DNA of 64,000 bases from Mitsuokella multacida DSM 20544 (GCF_000155955.1 NZ_GG697142.2:485325-549324); one strand, 5' to 3'; positions 1 to 8,155 are shown, counted from the first letter of the stretch. The notes: generated by a model from the letters alone, not told the origin. Program-made: numbers and translations.

Positions 1-423
1 CTTGATTCTCACAAGACCGAGCTTCGGGAGTTTGATCCTCTTGCCGATGATACGGATACCGTTTGTTTGATTGCGCGTCCGATAGGACTGGCTGTGACTA
101 TGCTTCGACTTGAAGCGTGGGTATCTTGCCCGCTTTGCAAAGAAGTTCTGAAATGCGCGATCAAGATTCCGCAGGGATTCCTGCAATGCCATGCTGTCCA
201 CTTCAGACAGCCATCTAGTTTCCTCGCGCTTCTTGAGGTCGGTGAGCAATTTGCTTGTCTTGACGTAAGTCAGCGAATTGTGATTCGCTTTCCATTCGTC
301 GCGACGCACCGCGAGGAAGTGGTTGAATACGAAACGTGCACAGCCCAGCGTGCGATTGATGAGGTTTTCCTGTGTTCTGTTCGGATAGATGCGGAACTTA
401 TAGCCAAGCGTGTATGTTTCCAT
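1..423 (-). CDS. tnpB: TnpB RNA-guided nuclease, copy A (C-terminus outside window)
   Basis: These are the first 141 residues of a TnpB-family protein, almost identical to the complete copy at 10288-11412. Only the N-terminal wedge/REC-like part is present: the start METYTLGYKFRIYPN is a typical TnpB opening, and the RuvC residues and zinc finger lie outside the window. The ATG at 423 is five bases after the tnpA stop, so the two genes are probably co-transcribed. TnpB proteins use an RNA made from the element's right end to cut DNA at a short target-adjacent motif. Whether this copy is intact cannot be judged here. Confidence 0.85.
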   Translation of the reverse strand, partial: METYTLGYKFRIYPNRTQENLINRTLGCARFVFNHFLAVRRDEWKANHNSLTYVKTSKLLTDLKKREETRWLSEVDSMALQESLRNLDRAFQNFFAKRARYPRFKSKHSHSQSYRTRNQTNGIRIIGKRIKLPKLGLVRIK

Positions 424-428
424 TTTTC

Positions 429-836
429 TCACTTCCTTTGCGATGTCTTTTGGCTCTCGATATACTGCTTGACGATTCCAAGCGGCGCACCGCCGACCGT
501 AGAACAGAAATAGGAATTTGTCCAAAGTGTCGGCAATTTCGTTGTCAGCCAATGAAATTCCTGTCTTAGTATCCTCGACGTTTTGCCCTTGATTGTCTTC
601 ACCGCTTTGTGAATTCCGAATTGCGGATCTACCTCCAAAAGCAGATGTACATGGTCTGGCATGATTTCCATCTCGATGACCTCAAAGTGACTTTCGGCCG
701 CGATGGACTGTATGAGCTCCTTCAATCTCACATCCACACCATTTACGAGCACTTTGCGACGATACTTAGGACAGAATACAATGTGATATTTACAGGAATA
801 TACGATGTTACGGTTTGAATGATATACTCTGTTCAT
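429..836 (-). CDS. tnpA: IS200/IS605 family transposase TnpA (Y1), copy A
   Basis: This is a 135-residue Y1 HUH transposase. The HUH metal-binding motif is visible as PDHVHLLLE (about residues 60-68), and the likely catalytic tyrosine is in IVKQYIESQ near residue 125. The length is normal for the family. It differs from copy B by one residue (S instead of N near position 49), so the two copies are recent. TnpA cuts and rejoins single-stranded element ends during replication. The promoter is just upstream on the minus strand, with TATAAT only a few bases before the ATG, as in copy B. Confidence 0.95.
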   Translation of the reverse strand: MNRVYHSNRNIVYSCKYHIVFCPKYRRKVLVNGVDVRLKELIQSIAAESHFEVIEMEIMPDHVHLLLEVDPQFGIHKAVKTIKGKTSRILRQEFHWLTTKLPTLWTNSYFCSTVGGAPLGIVKQYIESQKTSQRK

Positions 837-992
837 ATTTGTATTATACTACAATTTATTAGTTAATACAATAATTGAGGAGGAAAAAGTTGTCCGCCTT
901 CAATTGCTTACGCAAATTCGGCGGACGCGCCTTATATCCCCAGCCCTAAAGGACGGGGGTTTACGGCGCATTTTGATAAAAAGCAACAAAAG

Positions 993-1020
993 AAATTCCC
1001 CTCAGGCTGGCGGGGAATTT
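993..1020. terminator. Hairpin beside IS copy A, possible terminator
   Basis: AAATTCCCC and GGGGAATTT form a 9-bp stem around a 10-base loop. No run of T follows on the plus strand beyond the stem itself, so terminator function is uncertain. It lies between the IS end and the flavodoxin remnant. Confidence 0.35.
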
Positions 1021-1060
1021 TCGGCCAAGTAAGAAGATGAATGAGAAAGAAGGATGTATT

Positions 1061-1098
1061 TTGGCGAAGAAAGCACTCGTCGTCTATTTTTCTTGGAC
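1061..1098 (+). pseudogene. Flavodoxin N-terminal remnant
   Basis: A TTG start with an upstream AGAAGGA ribosome site opens a reading frame whose first residues, AKKALVVYFSWT, match the FMN phosphate-loop strand of flavodoxins (compare the start of the gene at 18755). The match stops at 1098, exactly where the duplicated cupin block begins. Only about 13 codons of the gene remain, so it cannot work. A flavodoxin lacking precisely its N-terminus sits at 3864-4277, and the two could be pieces of one gene. Confidence 0.6.
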
Positions 1099-1703
1099 TA
1101 TACTCACTCCAATGACATAGTACTTACCATCATCATTACGAGGGGGATTTTATATGAATATCCGCAATGTGATTCCGAAAGTGGCAAAAGGGCTGGCAGC
1201 TTCCGCTCTTTTGGCGAGTACGGCGCTGTCTGTGCCGACATGCCTTGCTGCTGACCTTAATGTGAAAAATGCTCAAACGGAAACGGAAATCACGCAAGCA
1301 CTCATGCAGGAAGGCGGTGCGGTCTATCCCATCGGGCAGCCGAACACAGGATATGCCAAGTATTTCACGGGCAGGAGTTTCCTGTTCCCCATGCAGGGCA
1401 AGGGCGTGAATGTAGCCAATGTGACATTTGAGCCGGGGTGCATCAATTTTTGGCATAAGCATCATGGAAGCTGTCAAGTCTTGGCCGGGGTATCGGGCAA
1501 GGGTTACTACCAGATTTGGGGCGAGGAGCCGAAGGAACTGTTGCCGGGCGAAAGCGTCACCATCCCGGAGAATGTGAAACATTGGCATGGGGCACAGCAC
1601 ACGAGCTGGTTCCAGCACCTCTCCATTATGAAGGAAGGCGCATCAACAGAGTGGTTGGAGCCTGTGAGCGAAGCAGAGTATGCGAAACTGAAATGAGCAG
1701 TGC
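1099..1703. repeat. Duplicated cupin block, full-length copy
   Basis: This 605-bp segment (cupin gene plus 55 bp upstream and 7 bp downstream) is repeated at 14916-15147. The second copy lacks 373 bp internally and otherwise differs by about one base, so the duplication is recent. The deletion ends lie at CGAAAG in both 1176-1181 and 1549-1554. Confidence 0.9.
1154..1696 (+). CDS. Exported cupin-fold protein
   Basis: This is a 180-residue protein with a clear signal peptide (basic start, hydrophobic stretch, cleavage near residues 30-33). A single cupin domain follows. The first metal-binding motif reads FWHKHHGSCQ (99-108) and the second KHWHG (142-146). The arrangement resembles the small manganese cupins related to bacterial hydroxynitrile lyases and to cupins found beside CMD proteins; the substrate is unknown. 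The start is set by GAGGGGG 7 bases upstream. The next gene, an exported hydrolase, follows after 20 bases, so they probably form an operon. Two damaged relatives lie at 14971 and 35231. Function is inferred from fold only. Confidence 0.85.
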   Translation: MNIRNVIPKVAKGLAASALLASTALSVPTCLAADLNVKNAQTETEITQALMQEGGAVYPIGQPNTGYAKYFTGRSFLFPMQGKGVNVANVTFEPGCINFWHKHHGSCQVLAGVSGKGYYQIWGEEPKELLPGESVTIPENVKHWHGAQHTSWFQHLSIMKEGASTEWLEPVSEAEYAKLK

Positions 1704-1716
1704 GAGGAGGTAAACG

Positions 1717-2832
1717 ATGCGAGAGAAGCATTTAGCAAAGCAGATACTGGTAGCCTTGGCGTGTGGTGTCTTTTTGGTGATAGGCGGCAATTCCCCTGCC
1801 TTGGCGGCAGAGAACACGCTCTCTAAGGCTCCGGCAGAAACCATCAAGGCCAGCCAGCTTTCGGAAAAATGGGATAAGGTATTCCCGGAAAACCGGCAGG
1901 TGACTCACCACAAGGTGACCTTCCACAATCGCTATGGACTTACCTTGGTGGGTGACCTCTATATGCCAAAAAGCATGAAGCAAGACGACAAGCTTCCAGC
2001 TATAGCCATGGCAGGCCCCTACGGAGCCGTCAAGGAGCAGGTTTCCGGCCGCTATGCGCAAGAAATGGCGGCACGGGGATTCCTTACGCTGGCCTTTGAC
2101 CCTTCCTTTACGGGGGAGAGTGCCGGGCAGCCCCGCAACACAACCTCGCCGGACATCAACACCGAGGACTTTTCGGCAGCGGTAGATTTCTTGTCCAACC
2201 ATGAAAATGTGGCCGAAGGGCAGATTGGAATCCTCGGCATCTGCGGGTGGGGAGGATTTGCGCTGAATGCTGCGGCTATGGATCCGCGCATCAAGGCCAC
2301 GGTGACTTCCACCATGTACGATATGAGCCGCAATATTGCCAACGGCTATTTTGACAACGGAAAGGATGCCGCCGAACTTAGGGCAAACCGTTTGGAATCC
2401 CGCAAGAAAATCAGCGCACAGCGCACCCAGGATTACAAGAACGGCACCTACCAAATGGCAGGAGGCGTTCCCACCGAGGTGACGGAGGATATGCCCCAGT
2501 TCGTCAAGGACTACCATGACTTTTATCAGACAAAGCGTGGCTATCATCCCCGTTCCTTCGGCTCAACCACGGGGGCAACTCTGAGCTCTTTGCTCGACTT
2601 TATGAATATGCCGCTCCTTTCCTACAGCAGTGAAATCGAGACACCTGTCTTGATGATTCATGGGGAGAAGGCGCATTCCCGCTACTATAGCGAGGATGCT
2701 TTCAAAAGGCTCACCGGTAGCAACAAGGAGCTGTATATCGTGCCGGGAGCCGTGCATACTGACCTTTACGACAGGATGGACATAATTCCATTTGACAAGA
2801 TTGAAGCATTTTTCCGGGCTAACCTGAAATAA
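1717..2832 (+). CDS. Exported alpha/beta hydrolase, dienelactone-hydrolase-like
   Basis: This is a 371-residue protein with an N-terminal signal peptide ending near AALA (about residue 31). The core looks like the alpha/beta hydrolases related to dienelactone hydrolase and YcjY. There is an early DLYMPK strand, then DPSFTGESAG (129-137), a nucleophile-elbow region GICGWGG (174-180), and a C-terminal GAVHTDLYD carrying the likely catalytic histidine. The elbow has tryptophan where serine is usual and a cysteine two residues before it, so the nucleophile is uncertain. GAGGAGG lies upstream of the ATG. It follows the exported cupin, which suggests both act on one extracytosolic substrate. A terminator follows. 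Confidence 0.85.
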   Translation: MREKHLAKQILVALACGVFLVIGGNSPALAAENTLSKAPAETIKASQLSEKWDKVFPENRQVTHHKVTFHNRYGLTLVGDLYMPKSMKQDDKLPAIAMAGPYGAVKEQVSGRYAQEMAARGFLTLAFDPSFTGESAGQPRNTTSPDINTEDFSAAVDFLSNHENVAEGQIGILGICGWGGFALNAAAMDPRIKATVTSTMYDMSRNIANGYFDNGKDAAELRANRLESRKKISAQRTQDYKNGTYQMAGGVPTEVTEDMPQFVKDYHDFYQTKRGYHPRSFGSTTGATLSSLLDFMNMPLLSYSSEIETPVLMIHGEKAHSRYYSEDAFKRLTGSNKELYIVPGAVHTDLYDRMDIIPFDKIEAFFRANLK

Positions 2833-2854
2833 GGATTTGCCGAACTGATAAGAC

Positions 2855-2887
2855 AAAAAGCAGCCTTTTGCAACGAGGCTGCTTTTT
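2855..2887. terminator. Bidirectional terminator between hydrolase and LysR genes
   Basis: AAAAAGCAGCCT pairs with AGGCTGCTTTTT around a 9-base loop. With T-runs on both strands it can end both the hydrolase transcript and the convergent LysR transcript. Confidence 0.85.
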
Positions 2888-2889
2888 CC

Positions 2890-3798
2890 TTATGGGAAGA
2901 TGGGTGGGGCAGAATTGTTGTACCTTGACTGGATGAACTGGAGGAAGCGAGTGGTGGCGGTGCTGAAAGCGTGATTCTTTTTCCATGCCAGCACATGCCC
3001 CGTGATGCGCTCCGGTGCCAGAGGAACGAATCGGATGCCCTGTGGGGGACGGATGGCAAGGGAGCCTTGGACGCAGATCAGGCAGCCGATGCCTTGTTGC
3101 ACGAGGAGCAGCCCATTGGTAGGCAGATTGTGGGAGGCGACGATATTGAGGCTGTCCGCCTCCATGCCCAGCCAACGGGCAATTTCCTCGATGACGATGG
3201 TGCGGCGAGGAATGATGAGAGGGAGTCCCTGTATGTCCTCCGTTGTCAGCGCTTCCTTGTTGGCCAATGGGGAATTCTCCCGCAAGGCAATACCCCAGCG
3301 TTCGTAGAAGGGGAGGCGCAGGAAATCGTATTTGGCCGTCTCTACCGGCTCCAAGAGAATGCCGAGGTCAATGCTCCCACGGTCAATCTTCTCGCGGATG
3401 TCATTGCCGTCCGCGCTGTAAAGCTCATAGCACACCAACGGGTAATCCCGGCTGAAGGCCGACATCGTTTCCGGCAAAAGGCGGGAGGCGACACTTTCCA
3501 CACAGTCAATCGTCACGATGCCGCCGATGCGTTCTTCCTGCTCGGCAATCTCGCGCCGGGCCTTGTCGGCCAAGGCAACAATCTCCTTGGCTCTCTGCTG
3601 GAAGAGAAAACCGCTGTCGGACAGGGTAAGGTGCCTCCGCTTCCTGACGAACAGCTCCGTGCCGAGGTCTTTCTCCATGTCCGCGATTTGTCGGGAGAGG
3701 GTTGGCTGGGTGATGTGCAAATCCTTAGCCGCCTGTGTCATGTTGCCCGCCTTGGCAATGGCGAGGAAGTATTTCAGAACGCGAATGTCCAGTTCCAT
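2890..3798 (-). CDS. LysR-family transcriptional regulator
   Basis: This is a 302-residue LysR regulator. The N-terminal winged helix-turn-helix is clear (AAKDLHITQPTLSRQIADME), followed by the linker helix and a periplasmic-binding-protein-like effector domain. I chose the ATG at 3798 over one 30 bases upstream because GAGGTGG lies about 10 bases before it and the protein then begins MELDIRVLKYF, as its paralogue at 24818 does. It is convergent with the hydrolase and its 5' end faces the flavodoxin remnant at 3864, so that redox gene may have been its target. The effector is unknown. Confidence 0.9.
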   Translation of the reverse strand: MELDIRVLKYFLAIAKAGNMTQAAKDLHITQPTLSRQIADMEKDLGTELFVRKRRHLTLSDSGFLFQQRAKEIVALADKARREIAEQEERIGGIVTIDCVESVASRLLPETMSAFSRDYPLVCYELYSADGNDIREKIDRGSIDLGILLEPVETAKYDFLRLPFYERWGIALRENSPLANKEALTTEDIQGLPLIIPRRTIVIEEIARWLGMEADSLNIVASHNLPTNGLLLVQQGIGCLICVQGSLAIRPPQGIRFVPLAPERITGHVLAWKKNHAFSTATTRFLQFIQSRYNNSAPPIFP

Positions 3799-3863
3799 CT
3801 GAGCGCCACCTCTTTCTGTGTTTTTCATAGTATAGCATGAGGAGAAAGACAGGTAAATGAATT

Positions 3864-4277
3864 TTGCTCAATTTTGGAGCCGATCTCTACGAGATACGCT
3901 CCGAAGAGTCATACACCTCGCATGATTTGGACTATAACGATGAAAGCACCAGAGCCACGGTGGAACAGAAGGACGACAAAGCCCGTCCGGCTCTGGCAGA
4001 TAAAAGCGCCAATATCTCAAGCTATGAAACCATTGTGTTGGCCTACCCAATTTGGTGGGGACAGGCACTGCACATTATGGACACCTTTGTGGAAAGCTAT
4101 GATTTTACCGGCAAGAAAATAACCGCCATCTGTACATCAGGCGGTAGTGACATTGGTTCAAGTGCAGACTATCCGAAAGAACTTGCCAAGGGCAAGGCCG
4201 AATGGAAACAAGGGAGGCTTTTCAGCACACAAACATCAGCGGGAGAAATAAAGGACTGGTTTGATGGTTTGTTTTGA
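3864..4277 (+). pseudogene. Flavodoxin lacking its N-terminus
   Basis: The frame encodes a long-chain-type flavodoxin from the segment ADLYEIRSEE onward, including the isoalloxazine-binding AYPIWWGQA and the TSGGSDIGS loop. The first roughly 30 residues, which hold the phosphate-binding loop for FMN, are missing, and the first codons of this frame look like junction sequence. It cannot bind FMN normally. The missing N-terminal piece resembles the remnant at 1061-1098. It is divergent from LysR (2890-3798). Confidence 0.8.
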
Positions 4278-4326
4278 ATGAAGCGTAGTCGAAACTAGCT
4301 AAGTGGCTTACAATAAAAATCGACTT

Positions 4327-4387
4327 AGGGGGTGCAAAATCCTCGCCGAGGGGGTGCAAATGCACCCCCTTCTCTTTTTGCCGAAGC
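4327..4387. repeat. 61-bp hairpin repeat, copy 1
   Basis: This segment is repeated at 7534-7594 with few differences. The core GGGGGTGCAAATGCACCCCC (4350-4369) is a perfect palindrome followed by TTCTCTTTTTG, so as RNA it forms a strong hairpin with a T-rich tail. A shorter copy of GGGGGTGCAAA precedes the core. It lies between convergent ends of the flavodoxin remnant and the TetR gene and may act as a terminator there. Confidence 0.8.
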
Positions 4388-4403
4388 ATTATCCCGCAAG
4401 GCT

Positions 4404-5009
4404 TCAAGCTATCTCATAATTAACATATGCTCGTAAAATTCTTCGCACCATATCCTCCAGTAAAATTTCACCATCACTTAAACACCATTCAAAAATACAG
4501 CCTTTAACTATAGTGCAAATATCCGCACTGACTTTATGAGCGTCAGTATTTTCTTTCAGATAACCGGCTCTCTGTGCCGCTACAAGCTCCATCTCGCATC
4601 TGGCCATAACCGTGTCCTCGGCAAATTTGCCATTCGTTTCCCCCATATAGTTGTGGAGTGCCTGATTGCCGGGGGTGTAGAAACTCTTCATGAACTTTAC
4701 GCCCAATGCGGTGTACTTGCAAATGAGATGCAGATAAAGTTCCGTGATACGTCCGGCAATATCGGATAAGGGGGTATTTAACTCAATTTCGGAAAAGGAT
4801 GTCCCACGGACGAAGTGTATCAAGAGTTCGTCCTTGTTCTTGAAATGGTAATAAAATGTACCCGTGGCAACATCTGCTCTCTCGCAAACTCTCCGCACCG
4901 TGATATAGTCTGCGCCATGTTCCTCGATGAGAGCAATTGCGGCGGTCATGACTTTTTCTTTGTTTTCCTCCGGGTTATCCTTCTTGGGTGGGCGTCCGCA
5001 CTTTTTCAT
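4404..5009 (-). CDS. TetR-family regulator
   Basis: This is a 201-residue TetR regulator. The DNA-binding domain (VRRVCERADVATGTFYYHFK, about residues 37-56) is textbook; the C-terminal ligand domain is divergent. A basic lead MKKCGRPPKK precedes the domain. The ATG at 5009 is preceded by AAGGGAG about 12 bases away; earlier in-frame starts lack a ribosome site. It is divergent from the DsbA-like gene at 5132 and the shared 122-bp gap contains a consensus promoter and a palindrome, so it probably represses the DsbA-MBL-OYE operon and perhaps itself. Confidence 0.9.
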   Translation of the reverse strand: MKKCGRPPKKDNPEENKEKVMTAAIALIEEHGADYITVRRVCERADVATGTFYYHFKNKDELLIHFVRGTSFSEIELNTPLSDIAGRITELYLHLICKYTALGVKFMKSFYTPGNQALHNYMGETNGKFAEDTVMARCEMELVAAQRAGYLKENTDAHKVSADICTIVKGCIFEWCLSDGEILLEDMVRRILRAYVNYEIA

Positions 5010-5058
5010 AGGCTCACTATCTCCCTTGCAAATATTTTTAGAACACGCTCGATTTCTA

Positions 5059-5087
5059 TTGACATTATATACTGCTTTGTGTATAAT
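5059..5087 (+). promoter_or_regulatory. Consensus sigma-70 promoter for the DsbA-like operon
   Basis: TTGACA (5059-5064) and TATAAT (5082-5087) are separated by exactly 17 bases. Both hexamers are perfect, which suggests a strong promoter that needs repression. Transcription should start near 5094. Confidence 0.85.
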
Positions 5088-5096
5088 TGCAATATC

Positions 5097-5106
5097 GAAC
5101 ATGTTC
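5097..5106. promoter_or_regulatory. Candidate TetR operator
   Basis: GAACATGTTC is a perfect 10-bp palindrome lying at the expected transcription start. A related GAACACGCTC lies on the other side of the promoter at 5041-5050. The position between the divergent TetR gene and its neighbour suggests an operator; this is inference. Confidence 0.5.
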
Positions 5107-5131
5107 TATATTTCTCAAGGAGGACTAGAAG

Positions 5132-5824
5132 ATGAAAATTGAATTGTGGTCGGATTATGCCTGTCCCTTCTGCTATATTGGCGAGAAACGGTTGGAAAAG
5201 GCACTTGCCGAGATTGACGGCGGCGATAAAGTAGAAGTCGAATTTAAGAGTTTTGAGCTTGACCCTTATGCCAGCCGCGAGGTTGTTTCGTCCACGTTAG
5301 ACCGCTTTGCCGTGAAGTATCATCTCAGCAAGGAGGAGGCGGCAGAACGCATTGAGGCCATATCCCGCATGGGCAGAAGTGAAGGCATCGACTTCCGCTA
5401 TATTTCTACTCGTTACACGAATACCTTTGATTCCCTGCGCCTTACGAAATATGCTCAAGCAAAGGGGAAAAGCGAAATCATTACGCAGTTGTTTGATGCC
5501 TACTTTACCAAGAATTTGGAACTGGCCGACCATGATGTGCTGAAAAACATCGCTGGTCAATGCGGCTTGGATAGCGAGGAGGTGTCGGCGGTGCTGGCAA
5601 GCGACCGTTACGCTGCCGAGGTACGCACCGATGAGCAGGAAGCGATGGAGCGTGGCATTCATGGTGTGCCGTATTTCCTGATTAACGGTAAATACACAGC
5701 CTCCGGCGCACAGCCGACGGCTATGTTGAAGGAAGCCATCGAAAAGATACTCGCTGAAGAAGCATCGGCGGCATCCTTGGAAGGCATGGTATGTGGGGCT
5801 AATGGTTGTAATTTTGCACAATAA
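5132..5824 (+). CDS. DsbA-family oxidoreductase (FrnE-like)
   Basis: This is a 230-residue thioredoxin-fold protein with the active-site motif CPFC at residues 11-14, a helical insert, and the cis-proline region GVPYFLINGKY (about 186-196). This is the cytoplasmic FrnE/2-hydroxychromene-2-carboxylate-isomerase-like branch of the DsbA family. There is no signal peptide. FrnE-type proteins have been linked to oxidative-stress and thiol-disulfide chemistry. AAGGAGG lies 9 bases before the ATG. It is the first gene of a probable operon with the MBL gene (14-base gap) and the flavin reductase after it, under the consensus promoter at 5059 and the divergent TetR. Confidence 0.9.
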   Translation: MKIELWSDYACPFCYIGEKRLEKALAEIDGGDKVEVEFKSFELDPYASREVVSSTLDRFAVKYHLSKEEAAERIEAISRMGRSEGIDFRYISTRYTNTFDSLRLTKYAQAKGKSEIITQLFDAYFTKNLELADHDVLKNIAGQCGLDSEEVSAVLASDRYAAEVRTDEQEAMERGIHGVPYFLINGKYTASGAQPTAMLKEAIEKILAEEASAASLEGMVCGANGCNFAQ

Positions 5825-5838
5825 GGTAGGCGAGCATC

Positions 5839-6476
5839 ATGATTTTATCGTTGCCCGTGACAGGCGTTTTTACCACCAATGCCTACTTTTACATTGATGA
5901 TGTCACCGTACATGGTTTTTTGCTTGATCCGGGTGCGGAGGCTAACACGCTTTTAGCCGTTATTCGTCAAAAAGGATTCATCATAGAGAAGATACTGCTC
6001 ACGCATGGACATTTCGACCATATGGAAGCCGCAACGGAAATCAGCGATGCGCTCTCTGTTCCTATCTGTATGCACGAAAAAGGGCGCGATTATGCGGAGA
6101 ATCCTCGCTGGAATCTCTCGGAAGGCTGTGGGCTATATATCAAATTGGATGATGTGAATTATTTGCCGGACGGGAGCGAGATTGCCCTCGAGGCAAACCA
6201 AGCATTTTCTTTGGCCATGCATCATGTTCCCGGCCATACAACGGATAGCGTGTTCTATTATAGTGCCAAGGACAATGTGGCCTTTGTCGGCGATTCCATT
6301 TTCAAAACAGCTTCGGTTTGACACATTTTCCCGGTGGGGATGAGGGAACATTGATGCAAAGTGTAACCGGGAAAATCCTGAATCTGCCGGAGAAGACCAT
6401 CTTGCTGTCCGGGCATACAGAACCAACTACCGTGGGAGCGGAGCGGAAACGGTCATGGTATGCACCATTTTTGTGA
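5839..6476 (+). pseudogene. MBL-fold hydrolase with frameshift
   Basis: The first frame (5839-6321) encodes a metallo-beta-lactamase fold of the glyoxalase II/YcbL type: THGHFDHMEA (zinc-binding HxHxDH), later HVPGHTTDS and GDSIFK. It then stops at 6319-6321. From about 6309 another frame continues with the expected family ending (FPGGDEGT, then LLSGHTEPTTVGAER) to a stop at 6474-6476. One missing base near AAAACAGC would explain it. So this is either a recent pseudogene or a sequencing error. The final zinc histidine lies in the shifted part, so the truncated product would probably be inactive. Confidence 0.8.
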
Positions 6477-6498
6477 TGATTTTGGGGAGGAAGATAGA

Positions 6499-7509
6499 GT
6501 GGAGGCAAAATACAAATTGTCGCTGACGCCGATAGCCATAGGTAATGTGATACTTAAAAACCGTATCGTCATGCCGCCCATTGCAACATATCAAAGCACA
6601 GATGACGGAAAAGTAACGAACAAAATGTTGGATTATTATGGAGCGCGGGCAACTGGCAATCTCGCCATGATAATCACGGAACACAGTTACATCGACATTC
6701 GTGGCAAAGCGCGGCAGAATCAGCTATCCATCTCATCCGATGGAGACATTGAGGGCTTGAAACGGCTGGTGGATGCCATTCACAAAAGCGGGACAAGGGC
6801 AGTGGCTCAATTAAACCACGCCGGCAGTGCTGCTCCTTCTGATGTCACGGGAGAAATAGCAAAAGCTCCGAGCAGCGTGATTCTTCCTGTATCGCCGATG
6901 ATGGGAGACGGAACTGCACCGCAAGAATTGACTGTGCCGCAAATTGCTGAGATTGTAGAGCAATTCGCCCGTGCTGCCGAAAGAGCGAAAACGGCCGGCT
7001 ATGACGGTGTTGAAATCCATTCTGCTCATGCTTATTTATTGAACCAGTTTTATTCGCCGCTCACCAATCATCGAGAGGATAACTACGGTGGTAACATTGA
7101 TAACCGACTGCGTATACACCGGGAGGTCATTCGCGCCGTTCGTGATGCCGTTGGCAAGGAATTTATAATTTCTCTTCGATTAGGTGGCTGTGACTACTCA
7201 GAGGGCGGTAGCGTTATTGAAGACAGCGTGTATGCCAGCAAGGTGCTTGCCGATGCTGGAATTGATATGCTTAACATCACCGGAGGAATGTGCCGTTACA
7301 CACGGAAAGGACATAACGAGCCGGGATATTTTCAGGATATGTCGAGTGCCATAAAGAAAGCTGTTTCAATTCCCGTCATGCTGACAGGCGGAGTAAAGAC
7401 TTTGGAGGACGCAGAAACGCTGTTAAAAAATGAAGCCGCAGATTTGATTGGAGTTGGCAGAGAGATTATGAAAAATCCATATTGGCTAAACGAACAACTC
7501 GAAGGCTAA
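6499..7509 (+). CDS. NADH:flavin oxidoreductase, Old Yellow Enzyme family
   Basis: This is a 336-residue FMN TIM barrel. Family features are seen in order: the start of the barrel (NRIVMPPIATYQS), QLNHAGS, the substrate-binding HSAHAYLLNQF, the SPLTNHREDNYGG loop, and a late phosphate-binding region (MLTGGVKT then LIGVGREIM). There is no C-terminal 4Fe-4S/FAD domain, so it is a short OYE rather than a dienoyl-CoA reductase. I chose the GTG at 6499 because GGGGAGG lies 8 bases upstream. It reduces activated C=C bonds using NAD(P)H; the substrate is unknown. It ends the TetR-controlled DsbA-MBL-OYE operon. Confidence 0.9.
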   Translation: MEAKYKLSLTPIAIGNVILKNRIVMPPIATYQSTDDGKVTNKMLDYYGARATGNLAMIITEHSYIDIRGKARQNQLSISSDGDIEGLKRLVDAIHKSGTRAVAQLNHAGSAAPSDVTGEIAKAPSSVILPVSPMMGDGTAPQELTVPQIAEIVEQFARAAERAKTAGYDGVEIHSAHAYLLNQFYSPLTNHREDNYGGNIDNRLRIHREVIRAVRDAVGKEFIISLRLGGCDYSEGGSVIEDSVYASKVLADAGIDMLNITGGMCRYTRKGHNEPGYFQDMSSAIKKAVSIPVMLTGGVKTLEDAETLLKNEAADLIGVGREIMKNPYWLNEQLEG

Positions 7510-7533
7510 CGAAAAAAACCAAGTTATATTCAT

Positions 7534-7594
7534 AGGGGGTGCAAAATCCCTGTCGAGGGGGTGCAAATGCACCCCCTTCTCTTTTTGCCGAAGC
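7534..7594. repeat. 61-bp hairpin repeat, copy 2
   Basis: Second copy of the repeat at 4327-4387, with the same 20-bp palindrome (7557-7576) and T-rich tail. It follows the OYE gene and probably ends its transcript. It directly precedes the serine-recombinase remnant. Confidence 0.8.
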
Positions 7595-7599
7595 CTTGT

Positions 7600-8155
7600 C
7601 ATGTATGGCTTAGCAACGATAAATACCGCAGGGTCATCTACAAATATGGCGGCAAGAAATGCCAGACATCCCATGTGACCGAGGAGAAAGTTAAGGTGAC
7701 CTTCGTTACGGCATTCAACAAGCTGGTGACGGAGCGGGAGGAGATTGTTGCCAACGCTGAGATGGTTCGGCAGACGCTTTGCGATACCACGGAGTTGGAG
7801 CAGGAGAAAGCCACCTTGGGTCAGGAATTGGCGGTGCTGGTGGAGATGACGCAGAACTGCATCGCCGAGAACGCCCGTATCGCCCAAGATCAAGGGGCGT
7901 ATCAGAAATACTACAACGGCTTGGTGGAGCGGTACGAGGCGGCGAAGTCACGCTTCGACGAGGTGACGGAGGCCATCGCAGAGCGGTCAGCCAAGAGCGA
8001 GAGGCTGGCGGGATTCATCAAGAAGCTCGAAGCACAGAACGAGCCTGTGGCAGGGTTCGACGAGCAGCTGTGGGGCTGCATGGTGGACTATGTGACGGCG
8101 GGCGGATGGCGGCATGACGGTGGTGTTCCGGGACGGGACGGGGATGCGGGGGTAA
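7600..8155 (+). pseudogene. Large serine recombinase, C-terminal remnant
   Basis: The frame reads WLSNDKYRRVIYKYGGKKCQ, the second half of a recombinase zinc-ribbon domain, and then about 130 residues of coiled-coil (TELEQEKATLGQE through KSERLAGFIKKLEAQ) and a beta-rich tail LWGCMVDYVT. This is the C-terminus of large serine (TnpX/DUF4368-type) recombinases. The catalytic and recombinase domains are absent, and a 2-base loss near 8105 shifts the conserved ending DGGMTVVFRDGTGM out of frame. Two shorter copies of the same tail lie at 11607 and 27039. It marks a lost mobile element. Confidence 0.8.

Larger units (their letters stand above)
1..974 (-). mobile_element. IS200/IS605-type element, copy A (3' part outside window)
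   Basis: This is the left-end part of an insertion sequence whose tnpA and tnpB read to the left; the right end lies beyond the window start. It is nearly identical to a second, complete copy at 9737-11545 on the other strand. The two copies stop matching just outside a shared TTATC (975-979 here, reading on the minus strand), so the boundary is put there. A subterminal imperfect hairpin lies just inside the end (about 938-959), as expected for the single-strand ends that Y1 transposases recognise. Confidence 0.85.
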
